Shown here: positions 1 to 10,745 of the stretch, in pieces | Numbering within the stretch: position 1 is the stretch's first letter | How the letters are laid out: each line of letters opens with the position of its first letter | Assembly: GCF_963678635.1 (NCBI RefSeq) | Contig: NC_087065.1 | Location: 50,848,452-50,912,451, forward strand | DNA length: 64,000 nt | Reading direction: 5' to 3' | Source: Symsagittifera roscoffensis | Taxonomy: Eukaryota; Xenacoelomorpha; Acoela; Convolutidae | The notes under the pieces: model-generated | Seen by the model: the letters and a program-made list of their open reading frames with translations, nothing else | Told to the model about the DNA's origin: nothing | Database searches by the model: none | Translations under genes and position numbers: made by a program

Positions 1-600
1 TTTAAACTTTCCCAAAAAACTGTCGAAGGTTCAAATCTTTGAATTGTTTGAAGGCCATAACTTTTTTCTAAAGCAAACAGGGCATAGTCATTTATAGAAG
101 CAGGTTGTCAAGAACCTGTTATTTCGATTGAAGATTTGATATCAGATTTGGCAGTATTTGCGAGAAATATCCAAAAAACGGTCAATAAATCAAAAAAATT
201 TACATTTCCAGGAATCATAGTTTTTTTGTGTGAAATACTAGGGCGTAGTCACTTGTTCAGCAAGGATCCACGCACCCTGTAACTGCAATTGTCCAAAATC
301 TCAGATTTGGGATAATCATTTTCAAGAAAAATCAAAAACTTCAAAAAAACTATTGAAAAAGAAAGTTTTGACGTTTCCGAGGGCCATAACTTTGGTGTCA
401 AAATTACTCGGGCAATTGAACGCAAAACCTCAGATTTTGTAATGTAGATTTTGAGATAATTCAAAAAAATTAAAAACCGACAAACAATCAAAAATGTGAC
501 TTTTCCGTGGGCAATAATTTTTGTGTAAACAGTTTTGTGAGTGGCCGCTAATGCAAGGGAGCTGCCCACTACCTGTTGTCTCCATTGAACCCGCAATATT
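1..600. repeat. Degenerate tandem repeat, units about 150-190 bp
   Basis: Related phrases recur at roughly even spacing: a 'ggccataactttt/ggtgt' block near 50, 200, 380 and 510, each preceded by an A-rich stretch and followed by 'gggc(a/g)tagtca' or a similar phrase and a 'cagatttg/cagattttg' phrase. At least three to four diverged units are visible. No coding potential is evident. The array probably continues past the left edge. Confidence 0.6.
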
Positions 601-905
601 AGATAAATTTGCGCAATCTATTTACGTTTACGGAATCCGCTTACCTTTGAGGATAAGTTTGCGGAATCCATGTAGGTTTACATGTTAGATAAATTTGCGA
701 ATCCATTTACGCTTGCGGAATCAGCTTACATTTGAGGAGTCCGGAATAACGATCTAAATTCGCTCGTTGAGGAATCCGCAACAAAATTAACGTGCCGACA
801 AAATTTACGTTACAAGTATTTGTACGCGGAATCCAGGGAAATTTTGTAGGTGGAATCCACTACATGTTTAAAGACTTGTCTTTGGAATCCAGAAACGTAC
901 AGACA
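601..905. repeat. Minisatellite built on 'gcggaatcc'
   Basis: The core 'g(c)ggaatcc' followed by 'gcttac', 'atttacg' or similar recurs about nine times at irregular 20-45 base spacing (for example near 628, 671, 715, 772, 828, 852 and 883). Unit length and sequence are degenerate, as in an old minisatellite. Confidence 0.6.
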
Positions 906-1680
906 AAAAATTGTGCGCATATCCAATGCAGTTTGGCCTAGTAAGGAATTTAAGATAGTTTTCCTTAAAAAAATTTCGATTGAAAAAATGCTTGTCACAC
1001 AATTTTCTTCCATGAAAGTTGTATGATAAGCTTTTCCATAGACTCCATACATGAAATTATATGATGGGCATTTTTTGCATGGAAGTCAATCAGCGAAATT
1101 AAAAAAAGTATCTGCTTGAGGTTTTTATAAAGTTGGGTCGGTTTGAAGCACCGAGTACAAACCATGGTGGTGCTCAAACTGCCGACCTTTTGATTGAGAA
1201 CTTGAGACTTTAGCCCCTTTATTAACAAGCAAAACGACAAAAGCAGCAAAACAAACGACTCGCAAACAGTTGAGAACAAGTTCAAATGAATGACTGACGG
1301 CAGATAACTATAGGCTAGATAGACTGATTACTGATTACACGGTTGGGTAGTTGAGAGTATGATACTAGAGGAAGTAAAGGAATAAGGGCAAATTAGACAA
1401 TTTCTAAGAACACCTAATTACCAATAAAGATGGAAGCATTCAATAATTTGTGATCAACCTCGGTTAACTTAAGGTTATTTACCGCAGACAGCAACTAACG
1501 CAATGGCCCAACAGAAAGAGCGCGCTTAACGACAACAAACTTCCCAATCTCTGACATGCTCGCCTCCCCGCCCCTTACCTTCTGGTCAGCAGGAAACAGA
1601 AAAACATGAAAGCCAAGAGTGAAAGAAAAAGAAAAGCATTCCCAACAGACAGCTGAAAGAGTGTTCTTGCAAGAATTCAC
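906..1680. other. Gene-poor stretch, nothing assignable
   Basis: AT-rich sequence with short open frames on the minus strand only. These have no recognisable domain, no supporting splice signals and no compositional shift. I see no gene here. Confidence 0.5.
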
Positions 1681-1770
1681 GAAAATAATTTCTGAAACAA
1701 CAGTTGAAAAGTCAGCGAAGCAAAAAAGCTACGGCTGACTTCTCAAATGTTGTTTCAGAAAAAAATTTTC
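1681..1770. other. Long near-perfect hairpin, pre-miRNA-sized
   Basis: The arm at about 1690-1716 (TTTCTGAAACAAC then AGTTGAAAAGTCAGC) pairs with the arm at about 1734-1762 (GCTGACTTCTCAAAT then GTTGTTTCAGAAA). About 26 of 28 positions pair around a loop of about 17 bases, with weaker A/T pairing extending the base. The size resembles an animal pre-miRNA, but a small foldback transposon remnant is equally possible. Confidence 0.5.
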
Positions 1771-2733
1771 CACAAATTTAACCAAGTGCGTCTCATCTTC
1801 AGCCAGTTTTTTTCAGCTAAAAGCACAGTCGGCAAATCGTCGTTTAGAGTTGAATTAGTTAGCACAAAAAGCGCTCATTCAGTATTTCAGCTATAATGAA
1901 CCATTTTGTAACATTTTTTTGTAAAAAATTAGCATAAAAAAGTTTTTTAACGCGTTTTGAAAATTTTGTCCAACAAATCGCGATTTGTGGCGTTCGTTTT
2001 CGCTCAATTTACTATATACTGGTGCTCCTTCAATTGACCAAAATTTGATGCCGTAAAGTTTTACCAAAGTGGAGATGAAAACGTGAAATTACAGTACAGT
2101 TTCTACAAAAAATGGTCTGCCTATTTCTGTTTATATTTTCAGCTACTCAGTCGAGATTGCGAATGAATGGTTTACGAAACATACATCAAGTTTCAAGCTT
2201 TCGCGTTTACGCCGAATCGCTCATCGCTGGGTTTTTGACTCAACTAGTCTCCAACATTGATCAGTTTTCCGTCGCTCTTTTGCTTTCGCTTTCTTTTTGC
2301 AATTCTTTTTGCGGCATTTTTCGTCTTTTCTTTGTATTGGCTGTTTCTGTCTCATGTCCTTGAGAGGATTTACTTTTTCTCATCCTATTTTCTTCTTGAA
2401 ATCTAGCCTTTCTGGTTTCACTGAATATCACGTTCTTGGGTCTGGCTTGCCATTCAATTCCATCTTTCGTTCTTCTTCTTACGATACTGCTCGTTAATGT
2501 TTGTTATGCACGCTGTCTTGAACTTTTTTGCTCCTCGCCCATCTCTCAAGTGTTTTCCTCCGAGTCAATTTTTTTCGTCAAAAAATTTCTGATGGTATTT
2601 CCTTTCTAACCCTTTTCTCACCTCCATTATATTTCTCTGATTGTTTCCATAGTCCTAGTCGTTCTAATGAGTTCTTTCCTTTTATGTTCGCTCTGCCTCG
2701 TGATTTTTCTACCTGGAGTCGCGCCGAGTTTTT
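1771..2733. other. Intergenic or intronic stretch, plus strand T-rich from about 2100
   Basis: From about 2100 the plus strand is markedly T/C-rich. There is an acceptor-like 'tatattttcag' at about 2131-2141. Short overlapping open frames on the plus strand read as hydrophobic, low-information peptides, as expected from T-rich DNA. No domain is recognised and no gene is called. Confidence 0.4.
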
Positions 2734-2950
2734 TGGTCGCGAGAGTCTGGACATAACAAATATGAGTCGCGATGTTTCGGTCGCACCACCTCCGCTTCGG
2801 TCGCGAAAGTCGCGACGGATCATCATCATGGTCGCGAAAGTCTGCAAAAGCCAGATTTTGGTTGCGAAAGTCTGGACTTGCCTAATTTTGGTCTGGAAAG
2901 TCTCGACATGCCAAAATTTTGTCGCGAAAGTCTGGACATGTGTCTGGGAC
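2734..2950. repeat. Tandem repeat of about 30 bp, core 'gtcgcgaaagtctggacat'
   Basis: The core, with variants such as gttgcgaaagtctggactt and gtctggaaagtctcgacat, appears about seven times between 2734 and 2943 at roughly 30-33 base spacing. Because the period is near a multiple of three it stays open on both strands, giving spurious repeat peptides (QTFATK-like on the minus strand). Confidence 0.8.
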
Positions 2951-3673
2951 TTCGACTCGGGACATAGCGTCGATGCTTGAATTAGCCGAGCTTTCCTCTC
3001 AAACCGTTCAGAATATATAGTGAGCATAAGCCACTTTCTCTATTTTAGTTTCATTTTTTGCCAAGTTTTTGTCCTTTTCGAATTATCATCTTTCTTAAAC
3101 GCTGTTGGCGATCCTTTCAATATGTTTTTTTCTTCATTTTTCCCAGTTCTAACTCCCTTTTCTAAATTTGGAGCCCTTCATGTCAAATAATATTTCCTCT
3201 CTAAGCACAACCCCTCGTCGTGAAGCCTCGTGTCGTCGAAAGTTTGATCTTATTACTCCTCTGTTCTTCTTTTCCGTAGCATTCAACAAAATAACACAGC
3301 GACGCCTCAATTTTGATCGTAGTATCGAAATCAATTTTTCATAGAAAAGTTCTTTTATTGATTGGTTACATCCTCTTGGTTTATTACAATCTCATTTAGT
3401 TCTGGGTTCGTATTTCCGTTCTTGATAACATGTTGCGCTTCCAACCTTGGTGGCACATGATATTTGAGTGCTTGTGACGCATGTTTTCTGTTACATTCTT
3501 GACTAAGCTAAGCTCGTTTTCCATCTGTGATTTTTTTCAAAGTTCCATAATTTTATAAGCGGAACATTCGTATCCTTTTTTTCCATTACTTTGCTTCGTT
3601 TTAATGGTCGTCGACTTGACTCTAATTCGGTTTTGTTTTCTCCTAGCCTTTACTTTAGCCGCCGCGTTATTTA
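2951..3673. other. T-rich stretch without a recognisable gene
   Basis: The plus strand is pyrimidine-rich, with no domain, no RNA gene and no repeat that I can define. Confidence 0.4.
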
Positions 3674-3745
3674 CATTTTCATAATTTTTTTTGTGTTTTT
3701 TACACTTAAGTGTAAAAAACACGAAAAAAAAGAATTATGAAAATG
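3674..3745. repeat. Near-perfect palindrome of about 72 bp
   Basis: The left arm (cattttcataatttttttt then gtgttttttacactt) is mirrored by aagtgtaaaaaacac, an A-run and attatgaaaatg. The centre is tacactt|aagtgta at 3707/3708. Only small indels (g; ga) break the symmetry and there is effectively no loop, so the arms would extrude as a cruciform rather than a looped RNA hairpin. Confidence 0.85.
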
Positions 3746-5252
3746 GAGACAAAGTTTTAGGAGAATAACAGTTGTTATAACAAGTGTAAGTTTGAATTGT
3801 ATTGCTACTGTTATTGTGTACACTCGAAGCATGTTTATCTCGTTGCGGTTGAGCAGTGAATTGATTTCTGGTTATTTCTTTCTAGAAACTGTTTGTTTCT
3901 AGACTAGAAAAGAAATAGATCACTTCCGCACGGAAAATACGAGAAAACTAAGCTAGACAATCTACACAGAATTTCTATCTAGAAAAAGCAGCTTCCGTTC
4001 GGTACGGGTATCAAGACTACTTTTTAGAAATTGAAACTGCCAGTCAACGCTGTGAATAAATCATTCAACAATGCGCCAAGAACTGAGAATAATGTTCTAG
4101 AAATTGGGGTAATTCACCTATTTTTTTTGGCAAATTGGAACCAACAGTTTCACAAATTCTCACCCTCTGTTACAAACAAAAGCACCTAGCGGGACCCGAG
4201 CCTCCTTCCCGTGTGTCTGTAATTTGCTTGTTAATTTAGCTCATTTAGCTCTCTTTTTCAAACGTTGGAATGAAGCAGTCCTATTTAATAAAAGGTTGTT
4301 TGTTTCAGCTCGTACACAAAGATATTAGGGACTAAAAATTTTAAAAAAATGGGGAAAACTTGAACACGATTGTTTTTTTTTCAGCGCGGTTTTTTTGTAG
4401 TTAAGGCTGACTGAACATAACGGAAAAAAATGGGATCAAAATTGAAAGGGGTAAATAATACGGATGAAAATGTAGATTACTGGCAAACTTTGATTTCCGA
4501 GCAACCAAAATTCCTCTCATAAGCGGAGAAAACGTTGGTTTTTTACACATTTTTCGGCTTTATCACTTTCGATTAAAGCTGCACCCAAAATTGTTGTCTT
4601 AATTATCTGTACGCTCCGTTCCTAGTCTTGCTGAGGCCTTGTCATAAGTAGCATTTAAGTAAATCGTGTAAAACTTCTAATTTGGCTTTTAATTTTTTCT
4701 TCATTTGTAATTTGTCCGAATTGAAATTATTTTAGGTAGCTTTCAAAAATTTCGGTTTTGCCATTTTGATTTGTCTTTTTCATTGGTCTCAGTTCTCAGA
4801 TTTATGAAAAGTAAAGCAAGTGCTCTCAATTATGTTCAACTCTGGTGACAGCGCTAATAGCTCAATTCAATATAAGATTAAATTTTACAAAGAAGTGTCT
4901 CGGAAGAAAGCCAGCGTCAATTTCTTAGTTTCATTTTTGTAAGCAACTTATTTGAATGTTAAAAAAATGTGGTGTCCAACTGTTTAATCCAACGTTATTT
5001 ACACCCCTATTTTATAACTCTGTAAGAAGATAACCCCACAAAAAATTAACCTCCTTTTGATACCGTTGATTTGTTTTAAATTAGGTCCTTTTTTACAACT
5101 ATATTAGAGTTCCACTGAAGTGTACTAATTGAAACCTGAGAAGATATTGTTGTTTTTTGATAACCCTACAATCTAAAAAATAGTTTAGTTCTGATTGACT
5201 AAAGATAAAATCCCTTAAAGGCGCGTTTAGAGCCGCGATAATCTACATGGTG
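3746..5252. other. Gene-free AT-rich stretch
   Basis: No open frame of note, no RNA gene and no repeat family were recognised. If the ammonium transporter is read in its own direction, this region is downstream of exon 1 and may be intron. Confidence 0.4.
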
Positions 5253-5455
5253 CTAACTGAAGGCCGAGCCACAGCAATTTCGGATGGTGAAATTTTTCTT
5301 GAAACGAGATGTGAGCCTAATCATTACACTTCTACGAGAAAACCTCACGCTCGACTTAATTTGAAAAAACAAAGGATCTGAGCGAGATTGATGCCCCGAC
5401 CGTCGTAGTCGCCACGGCGATTCAACCATAACAGATGATATTACCACTCAACTAG
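5253..5455 (-). repeat. tRNA-like SINE copy (candidate), pol III style
   Basis: On the minus strand an A-box-like TAGTTGAGTGG is followed about 57 bases later by a B-box-like GGCATCAATCT, then CTTTGTTTTTT, a pol III terminator-like T run. The block ACTACGACGG...GGGGC(A/G)TCAAT...CTTTGTTTTTT is shared with the minus strand at about 9170-9230, so this is a repeated element rather than a unique tRNA gene. GC content is clearly higher than the surroundings. A full tRNA cloverleaf cannot be drawn convincingly. Confidence 0.4.
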
Positions 5456-6873
5456 ACTTAACAACTAAAATTTTCACCTACACCAACTTCCAACTACACA
5501 ATGCATGCACAAGCAACGAGGACAGGTTTTACCAGTCTCCTCGGCAAAAAAAAATACGAAACACTTGAGCTATTCAAACTATTCAAAATCTTTGTAAAAA
5601 AACAGTGGACAAAAAGATTATGAAAAAAATGATTTTGTTAGGCGACACAGAAAAGCTACATGTGCTCGAAAATTCAAAATGTTTGTTGGCTGATCGAATT
5701 CTCAAAGTTATTACCAAAATTTTTCATACTTACCAAAAATTTTCATTACCAAATACTTCTTACATGTTTGTCTTTCACGAATAGCCCTCGCCTGCATATA
5801 TGCTTTCTTAACAAATAAAAAGGAAAAAACACAACACCGATTCTTAGGAGTCTTAGAAGTATCAGATACTGATAGTGTATCTGAAAAAAGTTTGCTCGAC
5901 TTTGAGCCTCTCGCTATTCAAGCGTTTGGGAAAAACTTCCCAGAATTCAAGCTGTCTGAATGTTTTTTTATCTTTCTCAAAACTACATGATAAAAAAACT
6001 GCGGAATATGGATTAAAAAAGAGTACAAAACAAACCACGAATTTGAATAAGCACTTGAAATGGTTTCTTTACTTTTAATTTTGGCTTTCAGAAAAACTTC
6101 AAAATCTGACTTTTTTCTTTTAAATTTACTATATATTTAAGCAAAAAAAAAATTTGTAAATCATCGAAACATTTGCAGGGGAGCATACTTTATAAAACTT
6201 TCGAATTTTGAATCCTAAAATATTCCAAATTGCAAACTGTTGCTCATACGCACGATACAAACAGAAAATCAAACAAGCGCAAGTCAATGTTTTGCTAAAT
6301 ACTGTGCGTGTAATGAGGGCAAATAAAGAGTTAATTGATTTTTGAGGCTTCAAAATTTTCGAAATCTTTTTGTTCCGTTCATTGACAATAGAGAGGAATA
6401 TTTGTCTTCGGAACTAGTTGTTTTCGTACATTTTTTTTCATGCAAAATCTGATACTACAAAGTATTAATGGGTCGAGTGATATATCATTTTAAAGCCCTT
6501 CTGATGGCGATTCGAACGACATAATTTTTTCTAAAACGTGTCAGTAACGAGAAAAAATGTAGAAAAATTTTCACTGACTTTGTTTCATTTTTTTTCGTTA
6601 AGCATTTTTTGAAGAGACAACTGTAGTCATTGTGTCTAAGTCACTAAAACTCTACGCATTTGTTTGGTTTTCCAATCACACCACGCACAAAAACACGGCA
6701 CTGCCTTGCAAAAAAAAGGCACTGCCTTGCAAAAAAAAAAATTTAGTGAGATTTTTTATGAACTTGGTCGGAACATTGTGCTGAAAACTCAGCAACCGGC
6801 TATATTTGTGTGCTATGTCTAATCATTTAGCGGGTGGGGTGTAGTTTTGTGTAGTTTGGGTTTGGGAACTTAC
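5456..6873. other. Probable intron 1 of the ammonium transporter gene (minus strand) or flanking DNA
   Basis: This lies directly downstream of the exon 1 splice donor on the minus strand. I looked for the next conserved Amt block (the segment after the first membrane helix, with a conserved Lys-Asn-Glu-Val-Asn-Ile region) and did not find it here or further left. The only local structure is a 2x duplication of 'ggcactgccttgcaaaaaaaa' at about 6698-6740. Confidence 0.4.
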
Positions 6874-7081
6874 CTAGGAGGCCGAATCCACTCTGCATTG
6901 TGAAGATGATGAAGGTGGAGGTGAGGATCCAGGTGGCATCGTCCCACGAGGACAGTCGGTCGTAAGTCGATTCACCCCCCGCCACGCCCCCCACCGAACC
7001 ACCGCCGTCACTGTCACTGTCACTGCCAGTGCCCACTCCGCCGAAAGATACGTTAGACGACAAGTTCACTGTCAGAGTCAT
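6874..7081 (-). CDS. AMT: Ammonium transporter (Amt family), first coding exon
   Basis: Encodes the N-terminus of an Amt/MEP-type ammonium transporter, a plasma-membrane channel-like trimer that conducts ammonium or ammonia. The ATG at 7081 opens a 69-codon reading frame. A short extracellular head carries possible N-glycosylation sites (NLS, NVS) and an Asp-Ser/Gly-rich spacer. It leads into DDATWILTSTFIIFTMQSGF, a very characteristic start of the first Amt membrane helix, then GLL. The coding sequence meets a canonical donor: CTCCTAG|GTAAGT, exon end at 6874. It leaves one G of the next codon, which fits the Glu that normally follows Gly-Leu-Leu in this family. Reading on past the donor gives non-Amt residues and a stop, confirming the splice. 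Later exons were not found in the window and should lie to the left beyond position 1, implying a first intron over 6.8 kb. Family assignment is secure; subtype is not. Confidence 0.88.
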
Positions 7082-9069
7082 GGTTCGAATTTAAACCAAG
7101 TAAACTAACTTTAAATGAGTAACTCGAAGAATCGGAAAAAACAAAAGTTTGTTATGAATTATAAAGTAAAAAACTTCTCACTCCGCACTCGGCATTTTTC
7201 GAGAGCTTTAGAAAATAGTTTGAAAGATCTTTAGGAGCTAACAGCATCGAACTAATCATCTGTTATCATCTAGTATCTTCAATTATCATCACTAGAACGC
7301 AATCAGTTTTATATTCTTATTTTCATGTATCAGTGCATAATACCTCAAAAAATCAATTTGTAAATGTACCAAAAAAATTGCAAATTCACCTATTCGACAC
7401 ATGCGATAAAAGCTGGAGAAATTAATTGATTTTAGCCTCTTCGCCAACTTTTATGTTTTATTTGCAACTTAAGAAACCGTTCATGCAGGTCTTTAGACTG
7501 CGACTTTGAAAATGTCTTTTTTAGTAACTTAAGGCTGTAGGGGCATACCCTGAATGTTTCGACTGTTCTTTAGGGTGTTTGAAGCAAGAACTCTTTTTGT
7601 TTGAAAACCTTCCCAACCCCAATCGGATGTTCTTTGCGTCTTTTAAAGTTTTATTTGGATCAAATAGCATGCCTCAACTCAATTTAGAGTAACTTCTCAG
7701 CTAATTTAAGTCACCGCTTAAGCTATGCGCTAAAAAGCAAAAATGAAAAAAAAAATGAAAATTGTTGAAAATTTTAGTTATCATGAATTGGCCAAAATAG
7801 TCTCAAAGTCGGACAATGGAATCTCGAATATAAAAATAAAATACAAATGTGTTTCATTTCGTTTCTGTTTTAATGATAAAAAATTGAAAAAGTGACAAAA
7901 GCCGTTGAGATTATACACAATCTGGACAGCTTGATAAATAATATCGTCAAGTTCAAACATGTTGCTTTGAACTTGACAAGAAAAAAAACAGGTGCGCTTA
8001 ACATGTGTTTTTTAACATGAAATTTGAGACATGTGATGCACATTTTATTGCACGAGATTTGACTAATTAGATGGACAAGATATGGCCGGGCTATACTTAT
8101 GTATTAGAATTGTGATCGAGCATTCACGAAAAGGAAAACAGGGTGGGAATCCTAATTACAAAAACATTCCTCAACCCGGGTTGCATGAAAAGAGGGCTGC
8201 ACTTTGAGCATAGGATAGAAGGAGGTTTCAGAAATTAGTGGTTGGGATTAAGGTAACTATTTCTTATAGATCGATAGTTCAGATCAGTCTAATTTTGCTA
8301 TCATTTAATAATTTCTTCAAAATATGGAAGCAAAAACTGTTTTCTTATGCAAAGTAGTTCAGTTTTTGAAAATGGCGCATCGATTAATCGAAAGCAACTT
8401 GCGCTTTGTTTTCGAAGAAACTAATGGATATCTTTAGGAGAACAAAGGTCTTTTTAGTCCGATGCTGTTAAGCACCATTCACTGTTTTAGAGAAGTAGTT
8501 TAAAGCAATTCTCATAGATGACTGTAGATGTACCAAAAAAAGTAGTCATACTTCCAAAAAACAGTTCAATAAAATAATCAATTTCGATTCGAAGACAAAA
8601 ATGTTATGAAGTCTCAAACTTCCACAAAAGGGAAAGTTTCAATTCGATTCCTTCTCATAAAATGGGAAGGATAAATAAACAATGAACTAAACTGGAGACG
8701 AGAGCAAAAATTCCTCAAATTCCAAAAAGTTCTTCAACTGCCGAATTTTATAAAAAAGTGACTTCAGCTTGTTAATAAAAAAATTCGATAACAATTTTTT
8801 AACTCAATGAAATAGATTAGGCAAACAAGCTAAGCAACTGGAATGAATTGAACTAGGAAAACTTCAGATGATATCTTAAATCAGAATGGACTTAGGCGTT
8901 TAATATGAAAAAACCACTAGATGCTTTTTTGTAGAACAATTCGCCAGCCAATCGCATCATCCGGCTATTATTCTTTCAGAGAAGCAGTCTTTCTTTTTCA
9001 GCGCATAAAATATCTCAGATAAGCAGATTTTTCAACAAAAATTGCTCAATCAACGCCATTGGCCGCCGG
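7082..9069. other. Upstream flank of the ammonium transporter; no gene seen
   Basis: Immediately 5' (minus sense) of the transporter ATG, so the 5' UTR and promoter should be here. I cannot point to a convincing TATA box or initiator. AT-rich, without domain-bearing open frames. Confidence 0.4.
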
Positions 9070-9262
9070 TATAAATACTAGATTTATTTTAGAGAACATA
9101 CGTAACGATAAAGAACGAAGTAAAATTAATTTGAGCTTGTACAAGGTCACTAAAACTTGCCGAGGGTTATTATAGTTACGACAAAAAACAAAGTCTGACA
9201 ATATATTGACGCCCCAGTCCGTCTCGTAGTGATTACGATAAAAGCTGTTCACGAGGCCTCAT
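9070..9262 (-). repeat. Second copy of the tRNA-like SINE candidate
   Basis: The minus strand carries CACTACGAGACGG, then CTGGGGCGTCAATA and CTTTGTTTTTT in the same order and nearly the same spacing as the element at 5253-5455. The similarity weakens outside this head and terminator region. Shared order with independent flanks is the reason for calling a dispersed element. Confidence 0.35.
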
Positions 9263-9704
9263 GCATGACTATTTCTAGCTTCAATTCTGATCATGCCAGA
9301 TTGCCATTTTTATACCAGAAGAGCAGACTAGCAGAGCAGAACAGAGCAGACCCCTTCCACCACTGTTCGTCCTGCATTGAGTTGGACCAGGGGCAATTTA
9401 AAAAAGGGGTGGCTTACCAGCTCTGTTAGGATTGCCCAAAGTTTAGAAAACACAGAACAAGCAGGACTGCGACAGGGTCAGATTGACAACTCCTTCGGTC
9501 ATACTTGTATAGTAACAAAACATCATCTACTTACACACGTCGATCAGCGTAGTGTATCATTACGAACCTTCTTTTTTCCTAACCTAACTCGCAAAAAAGA
9601 GTAATCATTGAAATTGTTCACTTATATGGAAATTTCACTGTAGCATTGGAAATTGCATAGCATCTGTTCTCTGATTTATTTGTGGCTAGCGTTTGACATC
9701 AATC
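9263..9704. other. No gene recognised
   Basis: Contains a short 'agcaga' rich patch (about 9318-9355) and two weak overlapping open frames on the plus strand without known domains or clear splice sites. Confidence 0.35.
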
Positions 9705-9784
9705 AAGCGTCCATGGCTGAGTGGTTAGTACGTGAGATTCATAACCTCTAGGTCACAGTAGGGCGTCCCGCACTGAAGTTTTAT
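9705..9784 (+). ncRNA. tRNA-like sequence (degenerate tRNA or SINE head)
   Basis: TGGCTGAGTGGTTAGTACG is an almost ideal eukaryotic tRNA A-box and D-arm. It is followed by GAGA-TTCATAA-CCTC, an anticodon-arm-like hairpin with CAT in anticodon position, and then TAGGTCACAG where the variable and T arms should be. A run of T (about 9778-9782) could terminate pol III. The T-arm lacks the invariant GTTCRA, so this is more likely a tRNA-derived repeat or pseudogene than a working tRNA. Confidence 0.45.
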
Positions 9785-9785
9785 G

Positions 9786-10010
9786 GATAATAATCGATTA
9801 TATTGGATTTTCATTGTCAGTCTCTATAAAATAACAAAAATAATCGATTATAATCGATTGAAAATGGATTATAACGATAATATTTTTTTAAGCAATAAAA
9901 TCCCAATATAATCGATTATAATGGATTATAATAGATTAATTTCAAAAAATTTTATCAAAAGAAAAATAATCCATTTTAATCGATTATAATGGATTATAAT
10001 CTATTTATTC
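9786..10010. repeat. Cluster of AATCGATT palindromes (left block)
   Basis: Repeated 'ataatcgattataat(c/g)gattataat' units occur at about 9786-9812, 9838-9860, 9910-9945 and 9968-10010. The 8-mer AATCGATT is self-complementary and the longer unit is nearly so, so the block can fold into many alternative hairpins. A similar block lies at 10545-10740. Confidence 0.8.
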
Positions 10011-10189
10011 AAATATTTTTGCGTGTTGCTTTCATTTTTTCATAATTTTGTTAAACTTAGGGTTAGTTAGTTATTTTGTTCTCTGGCTTAATTTCAATTT
10101 TTCCTGTTTTGAATCGAGTTATGAAAAATTACAAAAAGTTAGCTATAGATCCCACACCAAGTCACCCCCCACGCTTGCCCGTTTTACAG

Positions 10190-10385
10190 TTAGATGTCCC
10201 CTAACTAGAGAAAGAGGGGGTACGTCGTGGGTTGGGGAGATAAGTTGGGGGATGTCCTCTAACTAGAGAGAGGGGGGCTACGTGGGTACGTGGGGGATGG
10301 GGTACGCTGGGGGGGGATACGTTGGGCGTTGGGGTGGGGGTGCGTTGCGGGGGGGTACGTTGGGGGGGTGGGGGGGTTAACGTGA
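10190..10385 (+). repeat. G-rich minisatellite
   Basis: The plus strand holds two copies about 58 bases apart of 'ctaactagaga(a)agagggggtacg'-like sequence, then many short units of the form gggggg(t/a)acgttgggg. Numerous runs of four to seven G on one strand make it a strong potential G-quadruplex region. It sits between two AATCGATT palindrome blocks. Confidence 0.75.
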
Positions 10386-10544
10386 GGAACTGGTCAAAAA
10401 TGCTGTTTTTTGGGCTTTTTTTGGAAAATTACTACATATTGGCTGCCCCTGGATGAACGTGTTCTTTCGAGTTTCGCAGAGATTTGCAAAAACTAGAGTC
10501 ATTATTTACAAAATTTAATCAACTTTCATGGATTTTATGTACAA

Positions 10545-10740
10545 AAAATCCATTATATTGAAAACAATAATAGATTATAATCGATTATAATGGATTATAA
10601 TGGATATAAATTTTTCCGAAATAATCGATTATAATCGATTAAAATACGATTACGTGGTCTAAATTTGGCATGATAATCGATTATATAGACAATATATAGG
10701 CAACATGTTAGTCAACGAAAATCGATTATACTCGATTATT
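10545..10740. repeat. Cluster of AATCGATT palindromes (right block)
   Basis: Same composition as the left block: 'tagattataatcgattataatggattataatgga' style repeats and later 'gataatcgattata' and 'aaaatcgattatactcgattatt'. Together the two blocks bracket about 530 bases, including the G-rich minisatellite. Confidence 0.75.
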
Positions 10741-10745
10741 ACCCA

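Noticed and set aside
2578-3027. 149-codon minus-strand and 150-codon plus-strand open frames
   Set aside because: Both span a roughly 30 bp tandem repeat whose period favours open frames on both strands. No family is recognised.
5253-5447. Possible second ammonium transporter exon on the minus strand
   Set aside because: None of the three frames shows the conserved Amt segment that should follow exon 1. The block is shared with 9070-9262 and behaves as a dispersed repeat.
10048-10266. Short plus-strand frame ending in the G-rich minisatellite
   Set aside because: It crosses low-complexity repeat, with no domain and no supporting signals.
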